Shown piece by piece: positions 33,833 through 43,280 of a stretch of DNA of 64,000 nt (the first letter of the stretch is position 1; each line of letters starts with the position of its first letter). The position numbers and the translations under genes were made by a program. The stretch is from Chthoniobacteraceae bacterium (GTDB lineage: Bacteria > Verrucomicrobiota > Verrucomicrobiia > Chthoniobacterales > Chthoniobacteraceae). Under the pieces are notes generated by a model, which was not told the DNA's origin, did not search any database, and saw nothing but the letters and a program-made list of their open reading frames with translations. Where the stretch lies: the NCBI GenBank assembly GCA_947476045.1, contig CANJNZ010000008.1:1-64000 (forward strand). The letters run 5' to 3'.

Positions 33833-34333
33833 ATGAAGCGTAAATTTATCTACCTCTTTCTCGTCCTTCTGGTTTTGATCGTCGCGGTGATTGCAGTGCT
33901 GGGCTGCATCTTGCCACTCAAACGCGGATGGTCACTGCGCAGTGCTCTTCTTTCTGCGGCAGCAGACTCAACAAGCATTAAAGTGGTCGAGCATTCAGAC
34001 CCATTTGACCCTCAATTCGAGACCGAGAAGGAATATAAAGAGAAGATTTATCGCACAGTCACACTTTCCGCTGGTGAAGTCTCACGGCTGTGCAAAGCAT
34101 TTTCGCTCTCTCGTGACTATAGTGGCAAGGTTCACAAGATGTGCATTTTTTCGCCTCACCATCGTGTAGAATTTCTTCGCAAAGATGGCAAAATCACGAT
34201 TTTGGAGATTTGCTTTAATTGCGGAGAGATCGAGTTCGATGGCGGAAGGCAGCGCATCATGCCGGTTGGATGGCCCAACTCATTGCAGAGCTTCATCGTT
34301 TTGCTCGGGATGAGTCCCATCCCGAAAGAGTAG
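33833..34333 (+). CDS. Hypothetical membrane-anchored protein
   Basis: 166 residues with a basic start (MKRKF) and one N-terminal transmembrane helix or uncleaved signal (about 5-29), then a soluble domain rich in charged residues (FETEKEYKEKIYRTVTLSAGEV) with cysteines at LCKAF, MCIF and ICFNCGE. Codon use is less GC-rich than the neighbours. I do not recognise a family. Confidence 0.6.
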   Translation: MKRKFIYLFLVLLVLIVAVIAVLGCILPLKRGWSLRSALLSAAADSTSIKVVEHSDPFDPQFETEKEYKEKIYRTVTLSAGEVSRLCKAFSLSRDYSGKVHKMCIFSPHHRVEFLRKDGKITILEICFNCGEIEFDGGRQRIMPVGWPNSLQSFIVLLGMSPIPKE

Positions 34334-34418
34334 CAATGAGCCACCAATAGCGATGAACTCGCGGTCGTCGCACGGTCACTGCCTTGCTTCTTTGGCGTTG
34401 GGCTGATAATTCGCCGGT

Positions 34419-34898
34419 ATGTTCTGCAAATTCCCGCGCTTCGCATCACTCGTCGTTTTCACCGCCACGCCTGCGCTGCACGCTGCGGCCAACATGGAGC
34501 AGGAGTATCAGCAGGTGAGGAAGATTGCGCTGCGGGATGCACGGGTGCGGGCTGCTTACGCCGAGGCGGACGAAAAGCTGGCGGACAAAATCGTGCAGAT
34601 TGATCCCGCGCTGAAAGACTACGTGAAGAATCGCGAGGTGGGACACGCGGCACCCGTCGCAAAGGCGGCGCCTCACAAGACGAAACAAACGCCCGCAACG
34701 GGCAGCACGCACGTCGTCGCCAAAGGCGAGACGCTCGGCGCGATTGCGAAGCGATACGGAGTGACCGTGGACGCGCTGAAGAGCGCCAATCACATCACCG
34801 ACGAGCGAAAGCTGCGCGCCGGCCAGAGCATCACGATTCCCGGTGCTGCGGAAAAGAAGAGCCCCGGAATCTGGGACAGCTTTAAGTCCAAGTTTTAA
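34419..34898 (+). CDS. Secreted LysM-domain protein
   Basis: 159 residues. A signal peptide ends near LHAAA, followed by a charged helical region (about 27-70), a Pro/Thr/Lys linker and a C-terminal LysM domain (about 98-143: HVVAKGETLGAIAKRYGVTVDALKS, then KLRAGQSITIPG). LysM binds peptidoglycan, so the protein probably associates with the cell wall. There is no catalytic domain, so it may be structural or an adaptor. Confidence 0.8.
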   Translation: MFCKFPRFASLVVFTATPALHAAANMEQEYQQVRKIALRDARVRAAYAEADEKLADKIVQIDPALKDYVKNREVGHAAPVAKAAPHKTKQTPATGSTHVVAKGETLGAIAKRYGVTVDALKSANHITDERKLRAGQSITIPGAAEKKSPGIWDSFKSKF

Positions 34899-34925
34899 GT
34901 TCGGAAAGAACGCGCTTGCTCACAA

Positions 34926-35480
34926 ATGTCAGGAATGATTCCAGGATGGAAAATGATGTTGGGGGCGTCCTGCCTCTTACTTCTCCTCAGCTTTGCCTGG
35001 GCTCTTGAGCCGCCCAACGAAGAGACCCGATTCAAAAAATATTCCTCCTTGCTTGCAGAGTGGCAGAAACGAGGTCTCGTCGAACATTTTCCGAAGGTTA
35101 TTTCAACGGAGGCCTCTGCAAAAAAGCTCTCCGCTTTTCCCGGTTTCCTTCAGGGCGGCGGCTGGTTTCAAGTTCGACTGACCCTGCCTCCTGCGATGGT
35201 GGCTGGAATCTTTAAGGATGCCACCAAGCAAGCAAAAGCATTTTACGATGGAGGAGATGCTTTCAAACTCGTCGAAGAACAAAAGGATGGGCTTCCGGGC
35301 ACCAGCTTTCACACGACTAACAACAAAGGCCAAGACTTCCCGCCAGACTACCGGATATTCATTTTCCATGCTCGCGCATCTCGCCCCGGCGAAGATTTTC
35401 AATGGAACCACGGTGATAGTCGGGGTGTTGTAATCAGCCGAACGCGTAATGAAGTCATTTACTTTGCAGAGGATTGGTGA
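34926..35480 (+). CDS. Hypothetical secreted protein
   Basis: 184 residues with a signal peptide (about 9-26, ending SFAWA). The soluble domain has GGGWFQVRLTLPPAMVAGIF and an RPGEDFQWNHGDSRGVVISRTRNEVIYF C-terminal block that looks like a beta-rich fold. No family recognised. It follows the LysM gene by 27 bases, so the pair may be co-transcribed. Confidence 0.6.
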   Translation: MSGMIPGWKMMLGASCLLLLLSFAWALEPPNEETRFKKYSSLLAEWQKRGLVEHFPKVISTEASAKKLSAFPGFLQGGGWFQVRLTLPPAMVAGIFKDATKQAKAFYDGGDAFKLVEEQKDGLPGTSFHTTNNKGQDFPPDYRIFIFHARASRPGEDFQWNHGDSRGVVISRTRNEVIYFAEDW

Positions 35481-35540
35481 TGCGTCTGGTTCTCAGGCAA
35501 CGTGCTTCGTGACTTATTGTGACGAGGAAGGGCGGTTCGC

Positions 35541-37415
35541 TTACTTCGTCACCCACTGCACATCCGTGAAGACGAGATTTTTGTCGCTCCACGATGTGGC
35601 GGCAAACTCCAGAGCCTGACATTGCGTGAAGTTCGCCGGGCTTGGACCAGTTGAATCGTCCGGCTTTTTCTGATGAAAGTCTTTGGCGAATAGCGTCACG
35701 GTCTGCCAGTCCGGCTGTCCCTCAAGAGTGACTTGGGCTTCGTAGATTCGCTCGCCCGGCCATGCATAGTCTTCGTAGGCGACGACCTTGAATGTTTGTG
35801 GTTTGGCGGTGGCGATTCGGAAAGAGATTCCGGCATCCTTGGGAGCGCGCCATTTTGGATCTCCGGGTTGATAGGTGATTGGCGATAAATAGGGGATGAC
35901 GGTGAAGCCCGCTTTCCCGTCCGGCCCCACTGCCGGACGAACGGCGACGGGGACATCACTCGGCGGCACGGGATCCACGCACGGCGAGTTGGTCGCCCAC
36001 ATTCCGGGCCCGTCCGCTCCGCTGTAAAGGACGTTGGAAGCGGCATCGGTCGCGCGTGCTGCGCCGAGCGACGAAGGGATGATTGCTTCCTCATTGCTGG
36101 AAAGCTGGACGCCCGATTTGTAGAGCACATTCGCGTAGGCAAAAAGATAGTCGCTCGCGTCGAGCACGGGCAGCGCCGCCTGCCAGCCCTGCGCCGAAGG
36201 CACGGCTGTTGCACTGCGCCAGTTGCGGCTCATCGGGCGCGGATTTTTGACTGCGTAATAGATCGCCACTTTCTCCACGTCGTCCGTCTTGTCGGCGTGG
36301 AGTATCGCTACGGGAATTCCGTCCGCACCCAGCGAAACTTTCAACGTGGGAGAGGCGGGCCAGGCCTGGCCGTCTTTCAGCCATCGATCCATCCAAAGAA
36401 AAAGATCGAGGGCGGATTCGGCTCCGATGTGGTGGCAGAAGCGCGGCGTGAATGACTGCCGACGCTCAATATCCTGCGGCAGCCTCGCCAGAGTTTCGTA
36501 GGCGCGGTCCATGTTGCCGTGGGTGTCGTTGCTCCCGCTGAGAAACAACATCGGGCACTTATTGAAAGGCGCACAGCCTTCGGGTGACATCCCAGCCAGC
36601 CACACACGGTCATCGTCGGTCATGGCTGGTGTCTTTGTCGTCGGATCGAAGCGCGGCGTGTAACGGTAGTAACGATTCCACCCGCATCCATAGATGGCGC
36701 AGGCCGCCTTGAGACGCGCGTCCATCGCAAACGACCACATGGTCGTGCCTCCCATGGATACGCCAAAGGCCCCGATGCGTTCGGGATTCACTGCCGGCTG
36801 CGTGCGCAGATAAGACAGCGAGCGGCGCGCGAGTGCCGACCAGATATACCACGAAGACACGCGCACGTTTGGCCGGGTGGCCATTTGCAGCGTGTCGGAG
36901 TGTTTGTGGTTCCCCTGCTTCAGTGCAGGCGGGAAAATCGTAAATCTTTTCCGGTTTTCCCATTCGCCATGGTAGTTGCAGCTCAGCCCCGCATAACCGC
37001 GCGCCGCCCATTCATCCAGCCAAGGCTCGCTCACGGTCTGCCCACCGCCGTGCAAGTGCATCATCGCCGGAAGCCGACTGCCCGGCTGCACGTTCAACGG
37101 CTCCGCATAGATGCCATAAACGCGAACGGTCTCGCCGTTGATATAGGCCGAAAAGTAAATCGCTTTGTAGGCGGCATTCTTCGTTGTCCATCGCTTGAGA
37201 ACCTCTTCCTCCATTGCACCGGCATCGGGATCGTAGCTGCTCCACACCTCCGGCGGGGTGAGCATCTGCGGCTGATCGCTCTTTACAGTGCTGCTCGATG
37301 TGTTCGCGGTGGGCACCGATACCGTCGCAGGTATTGGAGAGGTCGCATCCAACGCAGCCGCCGGAAATAAAAACGGTGCGAGCAAAAGCGCGATGGCGAG
37401 AACAAAGGTCGGCAT
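35541..37415 (-). CDS. Secreted alpha/beta-hydrolase, acetylxylan-esterase-like
   Basis: 624 residues. A signal peptide ends near PAAALDA. The catalytic domain (about 80-370) has PAMMHLHGGGQTVSEPW as oxyanion region and the nucleophile elbow GAFGVSMGGTTMW. A later His candidate lies in FTPRFCHHIGAES. The C-terminal ~250 residues form beta-type domains (VDPVPPSDVPVAVRP, ENRI-free) that may bind carbohydrate. The probable role is de-esterification of plant polysaccharides or a related ester outside the cell. Its start faces the SGNH hydrolase gene divergently across a 163-base gap. Confidence 0.7.
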   Translation of the reverse strand: MPTFVLAIALLLAPFLFPAAALDATSPIPATVSVPTANTSSSTVKSDQPQMLTPPEVWSSYDPDAGAMEEEVLKRWTTKNAAYKAIYFSAYINGETVRVYGIYAEPLNVQPGSRLPAMMHLHGGGQTVSEPWLDEWAARGYAGLSCNYHGEWENRKRFTIFPPALKQGNHKHSDTLQMATRPNVRVSSWYIWSALARRSLSYLRTQPAVNPERIGAFGVSMGGTTMWSFAMDARLKAACAIYGCGWNRYYRYTPRFDPTTKTPAMTDDDRVWLAGMSPEGCAPFNKCPMLFLSGSNDTHGNMDRAYETLARLPQDIERRQSFTPRFCHHIGAESALDLFLWMDRWLKDGQAWPASPTLKVSLGADGIPVAILHADKTDDVEKVAIYYAVKNPRPMSRNWRSATAVPSAQGWQAALPVLDASDYLFAYANVLYKSGVQLSSNEEAIIPSSLGAARATDAASNVLYSGADGPGMWATNSPCVDPVPPSDVPVAVRPAVGPDGKAGFTVIPYLSPITYQPGDPKWRAPKDAGISFRIATAKPQTFKVVAYEDYAWPGERIYEAQVTLEGQPDWQTVTLFAKDFHQKKPDDSTGPSPANFTQCQALEFAATSWSDKNLVFTDVQWVTK

Positions 37416-37503
37416 GATGTGCGGACGGAAGCGAGTGCCCGCTGCCTTGGCAAAACGATATTGGGGGACTGCATTCGTCAGATGAGAACATCCATTTTAG
37501 CAA

Positions 37504-37529
37504 CAGCAGCTTTTCTAAAAAAGCTGCTG
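37504..37529. repeat. Perfect 11-bp hairpin in a divergent intergenic region
   Basis: CAGCAGCTTTT (37504-37514) and AAAAGCTGCTG (37519-37529) with loop CTAA. It sits between the divergent esterase and SGNH-hydrolase genes, so it could be an operator or a 5'-UTR stem-loop. Confidence 0.65.
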
Positions 37530-37578
37530 CACATTTCTCGCCATCCAAGTGATGGTGAACATTGAGGTTCTTTCTAAC

Positions 37579-38406
37579 ATGACCAGCATCGCAAAAATCT
37601 CCACCGTCGTTTTTCTGAGCATCGGCTCGCTGCTCTTTGCCGAGCCTGTCGTGGGGGATGCGGATTTTCCGAAGAAGAATGGCAATCCGCGCCACGAGGA
37701 AAAGGTGAAGGCGGTGAAGGAGGGAAGCTTCGACCTCGTGCTCATCGGCGACTCGATCGTGCATTCGGTGGGCGAAATGAACGATGGCAAATACGCGCCG
37801 AATGCCGCCGTGTGGAAGCGCCACTTCGAGCCACGCCACGCCATTAATCTCGGCATGAACGGCCAGCGCACCGAGGAGATTTTGTGGAATCTGCAAAACG
37901 GCGAACTCGATTTTGCAAAGTCGCCCAAGGTCGTGATGCTGCTTATCGGCACGAACAATTCTGACGACCGGCATTTCCACAAAGTTCACACTGCGGAGCA
38001 GATTTTCGCGGGCACCAAGGCCATCGTCGAACTCATCCGCCAGCGCCATCCGGCCACAAAGATTCTTGTGCTGCGCATCTTCCCGCGAGGCGGCGATGCC
38101 GAGAAAGGTGTGAGCCCGCCCGCATTCAATTCCTCCGCCCAGTGCGTCGAGACCTGCCGCCGCGCCGGAGAACTCACTGCACAACTCGCCGACGGCGAAC
38201 ATGTCTTTTGGCTCGATGTGAACCACGTTTTCCTGCGCCCCGACGGCACCATCAACACCGACCTCATGTGGGACCTTCTCCATCCCAGCCCCGCCGGAGC
38301 CGAGGCATGGGTGCAAGCCGTCGAGCCCACACTTGCGAAGTTGATGGGAGACCAGCCCATCGTTGATGCGCCATCCTCGCCCGCACCTCCTGCTGCGGAG
38401 AAGTAG
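37579..38406 (+). CDS. Secreted SGNH/GDSL hydrolase
   Basis: 275 residues from the ATG at 37579 (MTSIAKISTV); the track start lies 30 bases earlier. A signal peptide ends near LLFAE. Motifs of the PAF-acetylhydrolase-like SGNH family: LVLIGDSIVHSVG (block I Ser), NLGMNGQRTEEIL (block II Gly), LLIGTNNSDD (block III Asn) and DLLHPSPAGAEAW (block V Asp/His). An esterase on lipid or acetylated sugar is likely. It is divergent from a secreted acetylesterase-like gene, suggesting related substrates. Confidence 0.82.
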   Translation: MTSIAKISTVVFLSIGSLLFAEPVVGDADFPKKNGNPRHEEKVKAVKEGSFDLVLIGDSIVHSVGEMNDGKYAPNAAVWKRHFEPRHAINLGMNGQRTEEILWNLQNGELDFAKSPKVVMLLIGTNNSDDRHFHKVHTAEQIFAGTKAIVELIRQRHPATKILVLRIFPRGGDAEKGVSPPAFNSSAQCVETCRRAGELTAQLADGEHVFWLDVNHVFLRPDGTINTDLMWDLLHPSPAGAEAWVQAVEPTLAKLMGDQPIVDAPSSPAPPAAEK

Positions 38407-38510
38407 CCATTAGTCAGATAATCGCTCTGTCATCTTTTCGAGGAGCCGAGGAATGAATAATCTCTTTGCATTCTGCATCTATTAGCACCCAGAGAACCGA
38501 CCCGCTGCTA

Positions 38511-39773
38511 ATGACATCTCCAACCTCATCGGAAACAAACGAGCCCCTACAGCGGCAATGGCGCTGGCGGATTATCATCTTCATCGTTGCGTTTGCCACA
38601 ATCGCACCAATAGCCGGACATATTCTTACCGGCTATCTTGCGCGTCGCAAACTTGAAGAAGCAGGTTTCTGGACGGGAGGAAGCATCTGGGAGGACGCTC
38701 GCGAAGACTGGCATGTGCTTTTCCAGCCAAGCAAATGGCAGGCATCGGGCACGGGAGATTATTTAGGGCAGGGTTTTGGCGAGGGCGCTGGCGAAAAGAT
38801 AGCAAGCCTCCGGAATTTCGACGCCATTGCTCATGCGCTTCACCGATTGCAAACCACAGCAATCCATCTTTCGCGCGAAGGCATGTGTGGAATGGCGATG
38901 CAAGGCATGCCGGAACCCAACTATTGTCCTTCGTTGGAGAATTTGGATGCGCTGAAGGGTCTCACATCGCTGACTTCGATATCCATTGAAGGGTGCGAGT
39001 CTTTGCAAAATCTAAATGGACTAAAAGACCTGCCCGCATTGGAACACATTTTTCTGACGAATTGCGCATCACTTCAGAATATTGATGGCCTTAAAGGCCT
39101 TCCGGCCTTGTCGTCACTCACACTGATTGGATGCAAAAAGTTGCGAAATCTGGGTCCTCTCAAGGGGCTCTCCTCCCTCAGAGACATTGACCTCTCGGAT
39201 TGTCCGGAACTTGAAAGCGTAGATGCCATCGAGGGCATTGCCTCGCTCGAATACCTCTCGTTTGACAAGTGCCCCAGCGTGAAGAGCACGGACATGTTCA
39301 AGGGTTTTACGGCGCTGAAAAGTCTCCGGCTTACTGAGTGCAGCGGGATCGAAGAACTCAACGGGCTGAAAAGTCTCATGGCGCTCGAAGAACTCGACCT
39401 CTCCAAATGTGCGTCATTGCGAGAAGTGACTGGTTTGTCGGGACTCACCAGACTGAATAAACTCAATCTCAGCGGATGCCGCGCACTCAAAAAGCTGGCT
39501 GGGCTCGAAGGGCTCAAAAGTCTGACGGAACTCGATCTCCGAGAATGTGACTTGATCGAAAACCTCGACGCACTCAAGGGGCTTGCGTCGCTGAAATCGG
39601 TTTACATCTACGATTGTCCAAAGGTCACCGAGCAAACCATGGCTTTGCTCAAGTCTGCACTCCCGAACACGGACATACTATACGGCAGCAACGGCAGTTC
39701 TGGGTTTTTTCCTCCAGATGAAGCAGACACTGGAGCAGTGCTGGGAGTGCCTGCCGAGATACCGGGTTTGTGA
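38511..39773 (+). CDS. Membrane-anchored leucine-rich-repeat protein
   Basis: 420 residues from the ATG at 38511 (MTSPTSSETNE); the TTG at 38466 is less likely. One transmembrane helix (about 19-39) is followed by an about 90-residue spacer and then about eleven leucine-rich repeats of about 23 residues, with the pattern LxxLxLxxCxxLxxLxGLKGL (for example LSSLTLIGCKKLRNLGPLKGL). The repeat ends with CPKVTEQTMALLKSALPN. Cys at the consensus turn of each repeat makes it Cys-containing LRR. Likely a binding scaffold on the outside of the membrane; partner unknown. Confidence 0.75.
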   Translation: MTSPTSSETNEPLQRQWRWRIIIFIVAFATIAPIAGHILTGYLARRKLEEAGFWTGGSIWEDAREDWHVLFQPSKWQASGTGDYLGQGFGEGAGEKIASLRNFDAIAHALHRLQTTAIHLSREGMCGMAMQGMPEPNYCPSLENLDALKGLTSLTSISIEGCESLQNLNGLKDLPALEHIFLTNCASLQNIDGLKGLPALSSLTLIGCKKLRNLGPLKGLSSLRDIDLSDCPELESVDAIEGIASLEYLSFDKCPSVKSTDMFKGFTALKSLRLTECSGIEELNGLKSLMALEELDLSKCASLREVTGLSGLTRLNKLNLSGCRALKKLAGLEGLKSLTELDLRECDLIENLDALKGLASLKSVYIYDCPKVTEQTMALLKSALPNTDILYGSNGSSGFFPPDEADTGAVLGVPAEIPGL

Positions 39774-39810
39774 TGGTGCCAGATGCACCTTTGCTGCGAA
39801 CCGAAGTGAC

Positions 39811-41070
39811 TCATCGCTTGTTTCCAATAACTGCGGGAGAAACAGCATCCTGCGGAAAGTCGGGGAGGGTAGCCTTGAGGATGGTGCGGATGGCGCGTTT
39901 TTCGGGGATGGGGAGGTAGGCGTATTCGGGGGCGGGTTTGGTTTCGCTGAGGGCGGCGGCGAGGTGGCGGTGGATGCGTTGTTTCATCTCGGGCGGGAGG
40001 CCGGTGAAGACGGCGCTATAGATCATGTAGCTGCAACGGTGGCGGAGGAGGCGGGTGTGGAGATCGAGGTCTTTGAGGGAGGTGTCGTCTTTGGCGGGGC
40101 GTCTGTTGCGGGCGAAGTCGGCGCGGAAGGTGGCGTCGCCCTCGATGCCGCCGGCTGGGAAGGGGACTTCGTCGGCGAAGAGGATGTAGCGGGTGATGGC
40201 GCGGGCTTTTTCGTCCAGCTCGGCACTCTGCTGCGGTGTGAGTTTTCCGCCGCTGGCGGCGAGGAGGGTGCGGGTGAGGTAGGTGGCTTCGACGACGCGG
40301 TTGACGAAGCCGACTTGGTGTTCGTGGAGGAGTTGGGGGAGGATGTCGCTGGTGGCGGCGGGGTAGCGGGCGAAGTCGAAGTGTTTGCCGGGTTCGATGG
40401 GGATTTTTTGCAGGACGCCGGAGTTGTAGCGTCCGATGGCGTTGCCCCAGTGCTCGGCGATGTTGTGTTTGCCGGTGACATACCAGCCGCCGAAGCGGTC
40501 GGAGAAGGGGATGCCGTGTCCGCTTTTCCCGATGCGATACGCAGTGAGGCTGCCGCCGCCGGGGCCGGGGAGGACGGATTTGACGACGAGGCCGGGCACG
40601 TCGCCGGTGTCTTCCTTGGCGTGGCAGTTCATGCAGCGGTCGGAGCGTTCGACGCGGACGGGTTGTCCGGCGAGAGGCAGGTCGAAGATGTAGTAGATGC
40701 CGCCGAGTGCGGGATCGAGTGAGACGATTTCGATGCGGGCGCCGGGGATGTAGCCGATGTAGAGGTCCTCGCTGAAAAAGAGGGCGCGCGGATTTTGCGG
40801 GGTGATGAAGCGGAGCTGGAGGCTGGTGGTGGAAAAGACGAGCATCTGCGAGGATGCGGGCACATCGAGGTCTTTGAGCAGGCTGAGGACGCAGGCGCGT
40901 TCGCTGGTGGTGTCGAGCGCGAGGCGTCCGCTTTCGAGGTCGGCTTTGATGCGCGTGAAGCGGTTGGTGAGCGGGCGCGTCCAGTAGTCGTGCGGGGATT
41001 TTTCAAACGCGGTATATTCCGCCGCCGCGCAGGAGAGGCAGAGCGCGAGGAGGAAGATGCATGTTTTCAT
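39811..41070 (-). CDS. Secreted monoheme cytochrome c-like protein
   Basis: 419 residues from the ATG at 41070 (MKTCIFLLAL). A signal peptide ends near SCAAAE. A single heme site, RCMNCHAKEDTGDVPG, sits near residue 150, embedded in a large protein with no other recognised domain. The region around it (DPALGGIYYIFDLPLAGQPVRVERSD) is unlike class I cytochromes. The long antisense ORF on the plus strand is a shadow. The role may be electron transfer or a sensor; unknown. It is convergent with the LRR gene. Confidence 0.7.
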   Translation of the reverse strand: MKTCIFLLALCLSCAAAEYTAFEKSPHDYWTRPLTNRFTRIKADLESGRLALDTTSERACVLSLLKDLDVPASSQMLVFSTTSLQLRFITPQNPRALFFSEDLYIGYIPGARIEIVSLDPALGGIYYIFDLPLAGQPVRVERSDRCMNCHAKEDTGDVPGLVVKSVLPGPGGGSLTAYRIGKSGHGIPFSDRFGGWYVTGKHNIAEHWGNAIGRYNSGVLQKIPIEPGKHFDFARYPAATSDILPQLLHEHQVGFVNRVVEATYLTRTLLAASGGKLTPQQSAELDEKARAITRYILFADEVPFPAGGIEGDATFRADFARNRRPAKDDTSLKDLDLHTRLLRHRCSYMIYSAVFTGLPPEMKQRIHRHLAAALSETKPAPEYAYLPIPEKRAIRTILKATLPDFPQDAVSPAVIGNKR

Positions 41071-41115
41071 TCGGCGCGAAAACATGGGAAGGAATTTCTG
41101 TTTCCTCCGGTGAGC

Positions 41116-41901
41116 TTATGAGTCCTTGCGCCGCTCGATGAGTGCATACGCGTTGTGGTTGTGGATGCTCTCGAAGTTTTCCGCCTCGACGCGATACCAC
41201 GCGATGTTTGGCTCGCGTTCAGCGCGCGCGGCAACGTTGCGCACGAGGTCTTCGACGAAAACTGGATGATCGTAGGCGCGCTCGGTCACGGCTTTTTCGT
41301 CGGGGCGTTTGAGCAGGCTGTAAAGCTCGCTGCTTGCGCTGGCTTCCACGAGGGCGATGAGGTCTTCCACCCACAGCGGCTTTTTAAAGCGGATGCTGAA
41401 TGTGACGTGGCCTCGCTGATTGTGCGCGCCACGCTCGGAGATGGCTTTGCTGCACGGGCAGAGCGTCGTCACGGGCACGATGACGGTGACGATGAAATCC
41501 ACACGCTCATTTTCCAGCGAAGCCTCGAAGCGCACGTTGTAGTCCATCATTCCCGTCGCAGCGGTGACTGGCGCTTTCTTTTCGAGGAAGAAGGGGAATT
41601 CAAAAGTGACGTGTGCTTTCTCCGAATGCAGACGGCGCGTGAGATCGCGCAGGATGTCGGGCACGTTGTCCACGTGCAGCTCGGGGCCGAATTCATTCAA
41701 CACTTCGACGAAGCGGCTCATGTGTGTGCCTTTGAATTGATGCGGCAAATCCACAGTGAGCGCGGTCGTGGCAATGGTGTGCTGGAGGTTGCGGGCTTTG
41801 TCGCGCACCTGCATCGGGTAGCGAAGTCCGCGGACTCCTACGCGGTCAATGGCGATGCCGCGCCTGTCCGGCTGACTCTGCGTGTCGTGCAATTGCTCCA
41901 T
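41116..41901 (-). CDS. folE2: GTP cyclohydrolase FolE2
   Basis: 261 residues. Catalyses GTP to 7,8-dihydroneopterin triphosphate, the first step of folate and queuosine precursors, in the FolE2 (type IB) family. The metal-site motif TTLCPCSKAISERGAHNQRG is diagnostic, and VDNVPDILRDLTRRLHSEKAHV and PVFVEDLVRNVA are further family blocks. The N-terminus DRRGIAIDRVGVRGLRYP fits. Type IB enzymes work with Mn as well as Zn. It is divergent from the Y-polymerase gene. Confidence 0.93.
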   Translation of the reverse strand: MEQLHDTQSQPDRRGIAIDRVGVRGLRYPMQVRDKARNLQHTIATTALTVDLPHQFKGTHMSRFVEVLNEFGPELHVDNVPDILRDLTRRLHSEKAHVTFEFPFFLEKKAPVTAATGMMDYNVRFEASLENERVDFIVTVIVPVTTLCPCSKAISERGAHNQRGHVTFSIRFKKPLWVEDLIALVEASASSELYSLLKRPDEKAVTERAYDHPVFVEDLVRNVAARAEREPNIAWYRVEAENFESIHNHNAYALIERRKDS

Positions 41902-41993
41902 GCACGGAGTTAGCCGAACGCCGTGACGTGGGGCAAGCGTGCAGCAAAATTTACGGGTCTTGCTGGCTGCTGTGAGCTGCGTATTTTCGCGCC

Positions 41994-43220
41994 ATGTCGC
42001 TCGCCTGGCTAGTCGTGGATTTCAACAGCTACTTCGCATCCGTGGAGCAGCAGTTGGATCCCAAATTGCGCGGGCGCCCCATCGCCGTGGTGCCGATGGC
42101 TGGTGTGAATACGACATGCGCCATCGCCGCGAGCTACGAGGCAAAAGCTTTTGGCGTGAAGACGGGGACAATGGTCGCGGACGCAAAACAAAAGTGCCCC
42201 GGAATAGTCTTCGTAGAAGCGCGGCACGACGAATATGTGCGCTATCACAACCTGCTCGTCGGTTGCATCGAGAGCTGTCTGCACGTGGATCAAGTGATGT
42301 CCATTGATGAAGTTGCGTGTGAACTCCCGCTCAACTTCCGCACACGGGAGAAAGCCATTGCGCTCGCGGGAAAAATCAAAGCCACCATCGCGCGCAATGC
42401 CGGGGAGTGCCTGCGCTGCTCCATCGGCATCGCGCCCAACGCCTACCTGGCCAAGACCGCGACTGACATGATGAAGCCGGACGGGCTGGTGCTCATCGAA
42501 AAGGAAGAACTCCCGCATGTGCTTCACAGGCTCACGCTCCGTGATCTGTGCGGCATCGGTGCACGCATGGAATCTCGGATGCACGAGCACAATATTTACA
42601 GCGTCGAGCAACTCTGCACCGCCACGCGCGAGGAATTACGCACAGCGTGGGGCGGCATCGAGGGCGAACGAATGTGGGAGATGCTACGGGGAAATGACGT
42701 TCCTTTTCGCGCCGAGAATCACACGACAATCGGTCACTCGCACGTTCTACCGCCCGAGGAGCGCAACGACCGCTCCGCCTGCGCCGTGTTGAATCGCCTT
42801 CTGCAAAAGGCTGCCATGCGCCTGCGCAACATCGGCCATCTTTGTGGAGCGCTAGCGGTTTCCGTGAAATACAGCAACCGCTCGCGATGGGGAGAGGACA
42901 TCACATTTCAAGAAACCTCCGACACGGTCGCGCTTCTGCGCGCATTCAAAAAAGTCTGGAGTCGTCGCCCGATGACTGCTGAACCGCCGCTTGGAGTCGG
43001 AGTGACGCTTTTTCACCTCGTGCACAAAGACAACGCCACGCTTGCGCTTTTCCACGAAGGGCCGGGTCGCGAACAACTCAACGCCGCGCTCGATGCGCTT
43101 AATCAACGCTACGGAAAAAACAGCGTCTATTTCGCAGGCGCACACGATGCGCTGAAATCCGCGCCGATGCGTATCGCCTTCACACACGTCCCGGAACTGC
43201 GCGTTGAAGGGGATGTGTAA
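41994..43220 (+). CDS. Y-family DNA polymerase (DinB/UmuC type)
   Basis: 408 residues. Translesion polymerase with the catalytic motifs VVDFNSYFASVEQ at the N-terminus and VMSIDEVACEL (SIDE acidic pair). A thumb helix-hairpin-helix segment is LRDLCGIGARMESRMHEHNI, and a little-finger domain follows with PPLGVGVTLFHLV. No beta-clamp binding motif is evident at the C-terminus. A LexA box was not seen upstream. Its start is 92 bases from folE2. Confidence 0.88.
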   Translation: MSLAWLVVDFNSYFASVEQQLDPKLRGRPIAVVPMAGVNTTCAIAASYEAKAFGVKTGTMVADAKQKCPGIVFVEARHDEYVRYHNLLVGCIESCLHVDQVMSIDEVACELPLNFRTREKAIALAGKIKATIARNAGECLRCSIGIAPNAYLAKTATDMMKPDGLVLIEKEELPHVLHRLTLRDLCGIGARMESRMHEHNIYSVEQLCTATREELRTAWGGIEGERMWEMLRGNDVPFRAENHTTIGHSHVLPPEERNDRSACAVLNRLLQKAAMRLRNIGHLCGALAVSVKYSNRSRWGEDITFQETSDTVALLRAFKKVWSRRPMTAEPPLGVGVTLFHLVHKDNATLALFHEGPGREQLNAALDALNQRYGKNSVYFAGAHDALKSAPMRIAFTHVPELRVEGDV

Positions 43221-43280
43221 ACTCAGCACGGCAGGCTTGCGGGCGAGGGGCGGCTTCCCCATCTTCCGCGCCCTCAAATC

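Noticed and set aside
39718-40722. 334-residue Gly/Val/Asp-rich plus-strand ORF
   Set aside because: Antisense to the monoheme cytochrome-like gene, which has a signal peptide and a CXXCH site; the plus ORF is low complexity.
41902-41993. LexA box before the Y-family polymerase
   Set aside because: No palindrome resembling known LexA sites was visible in the 92-base gap.
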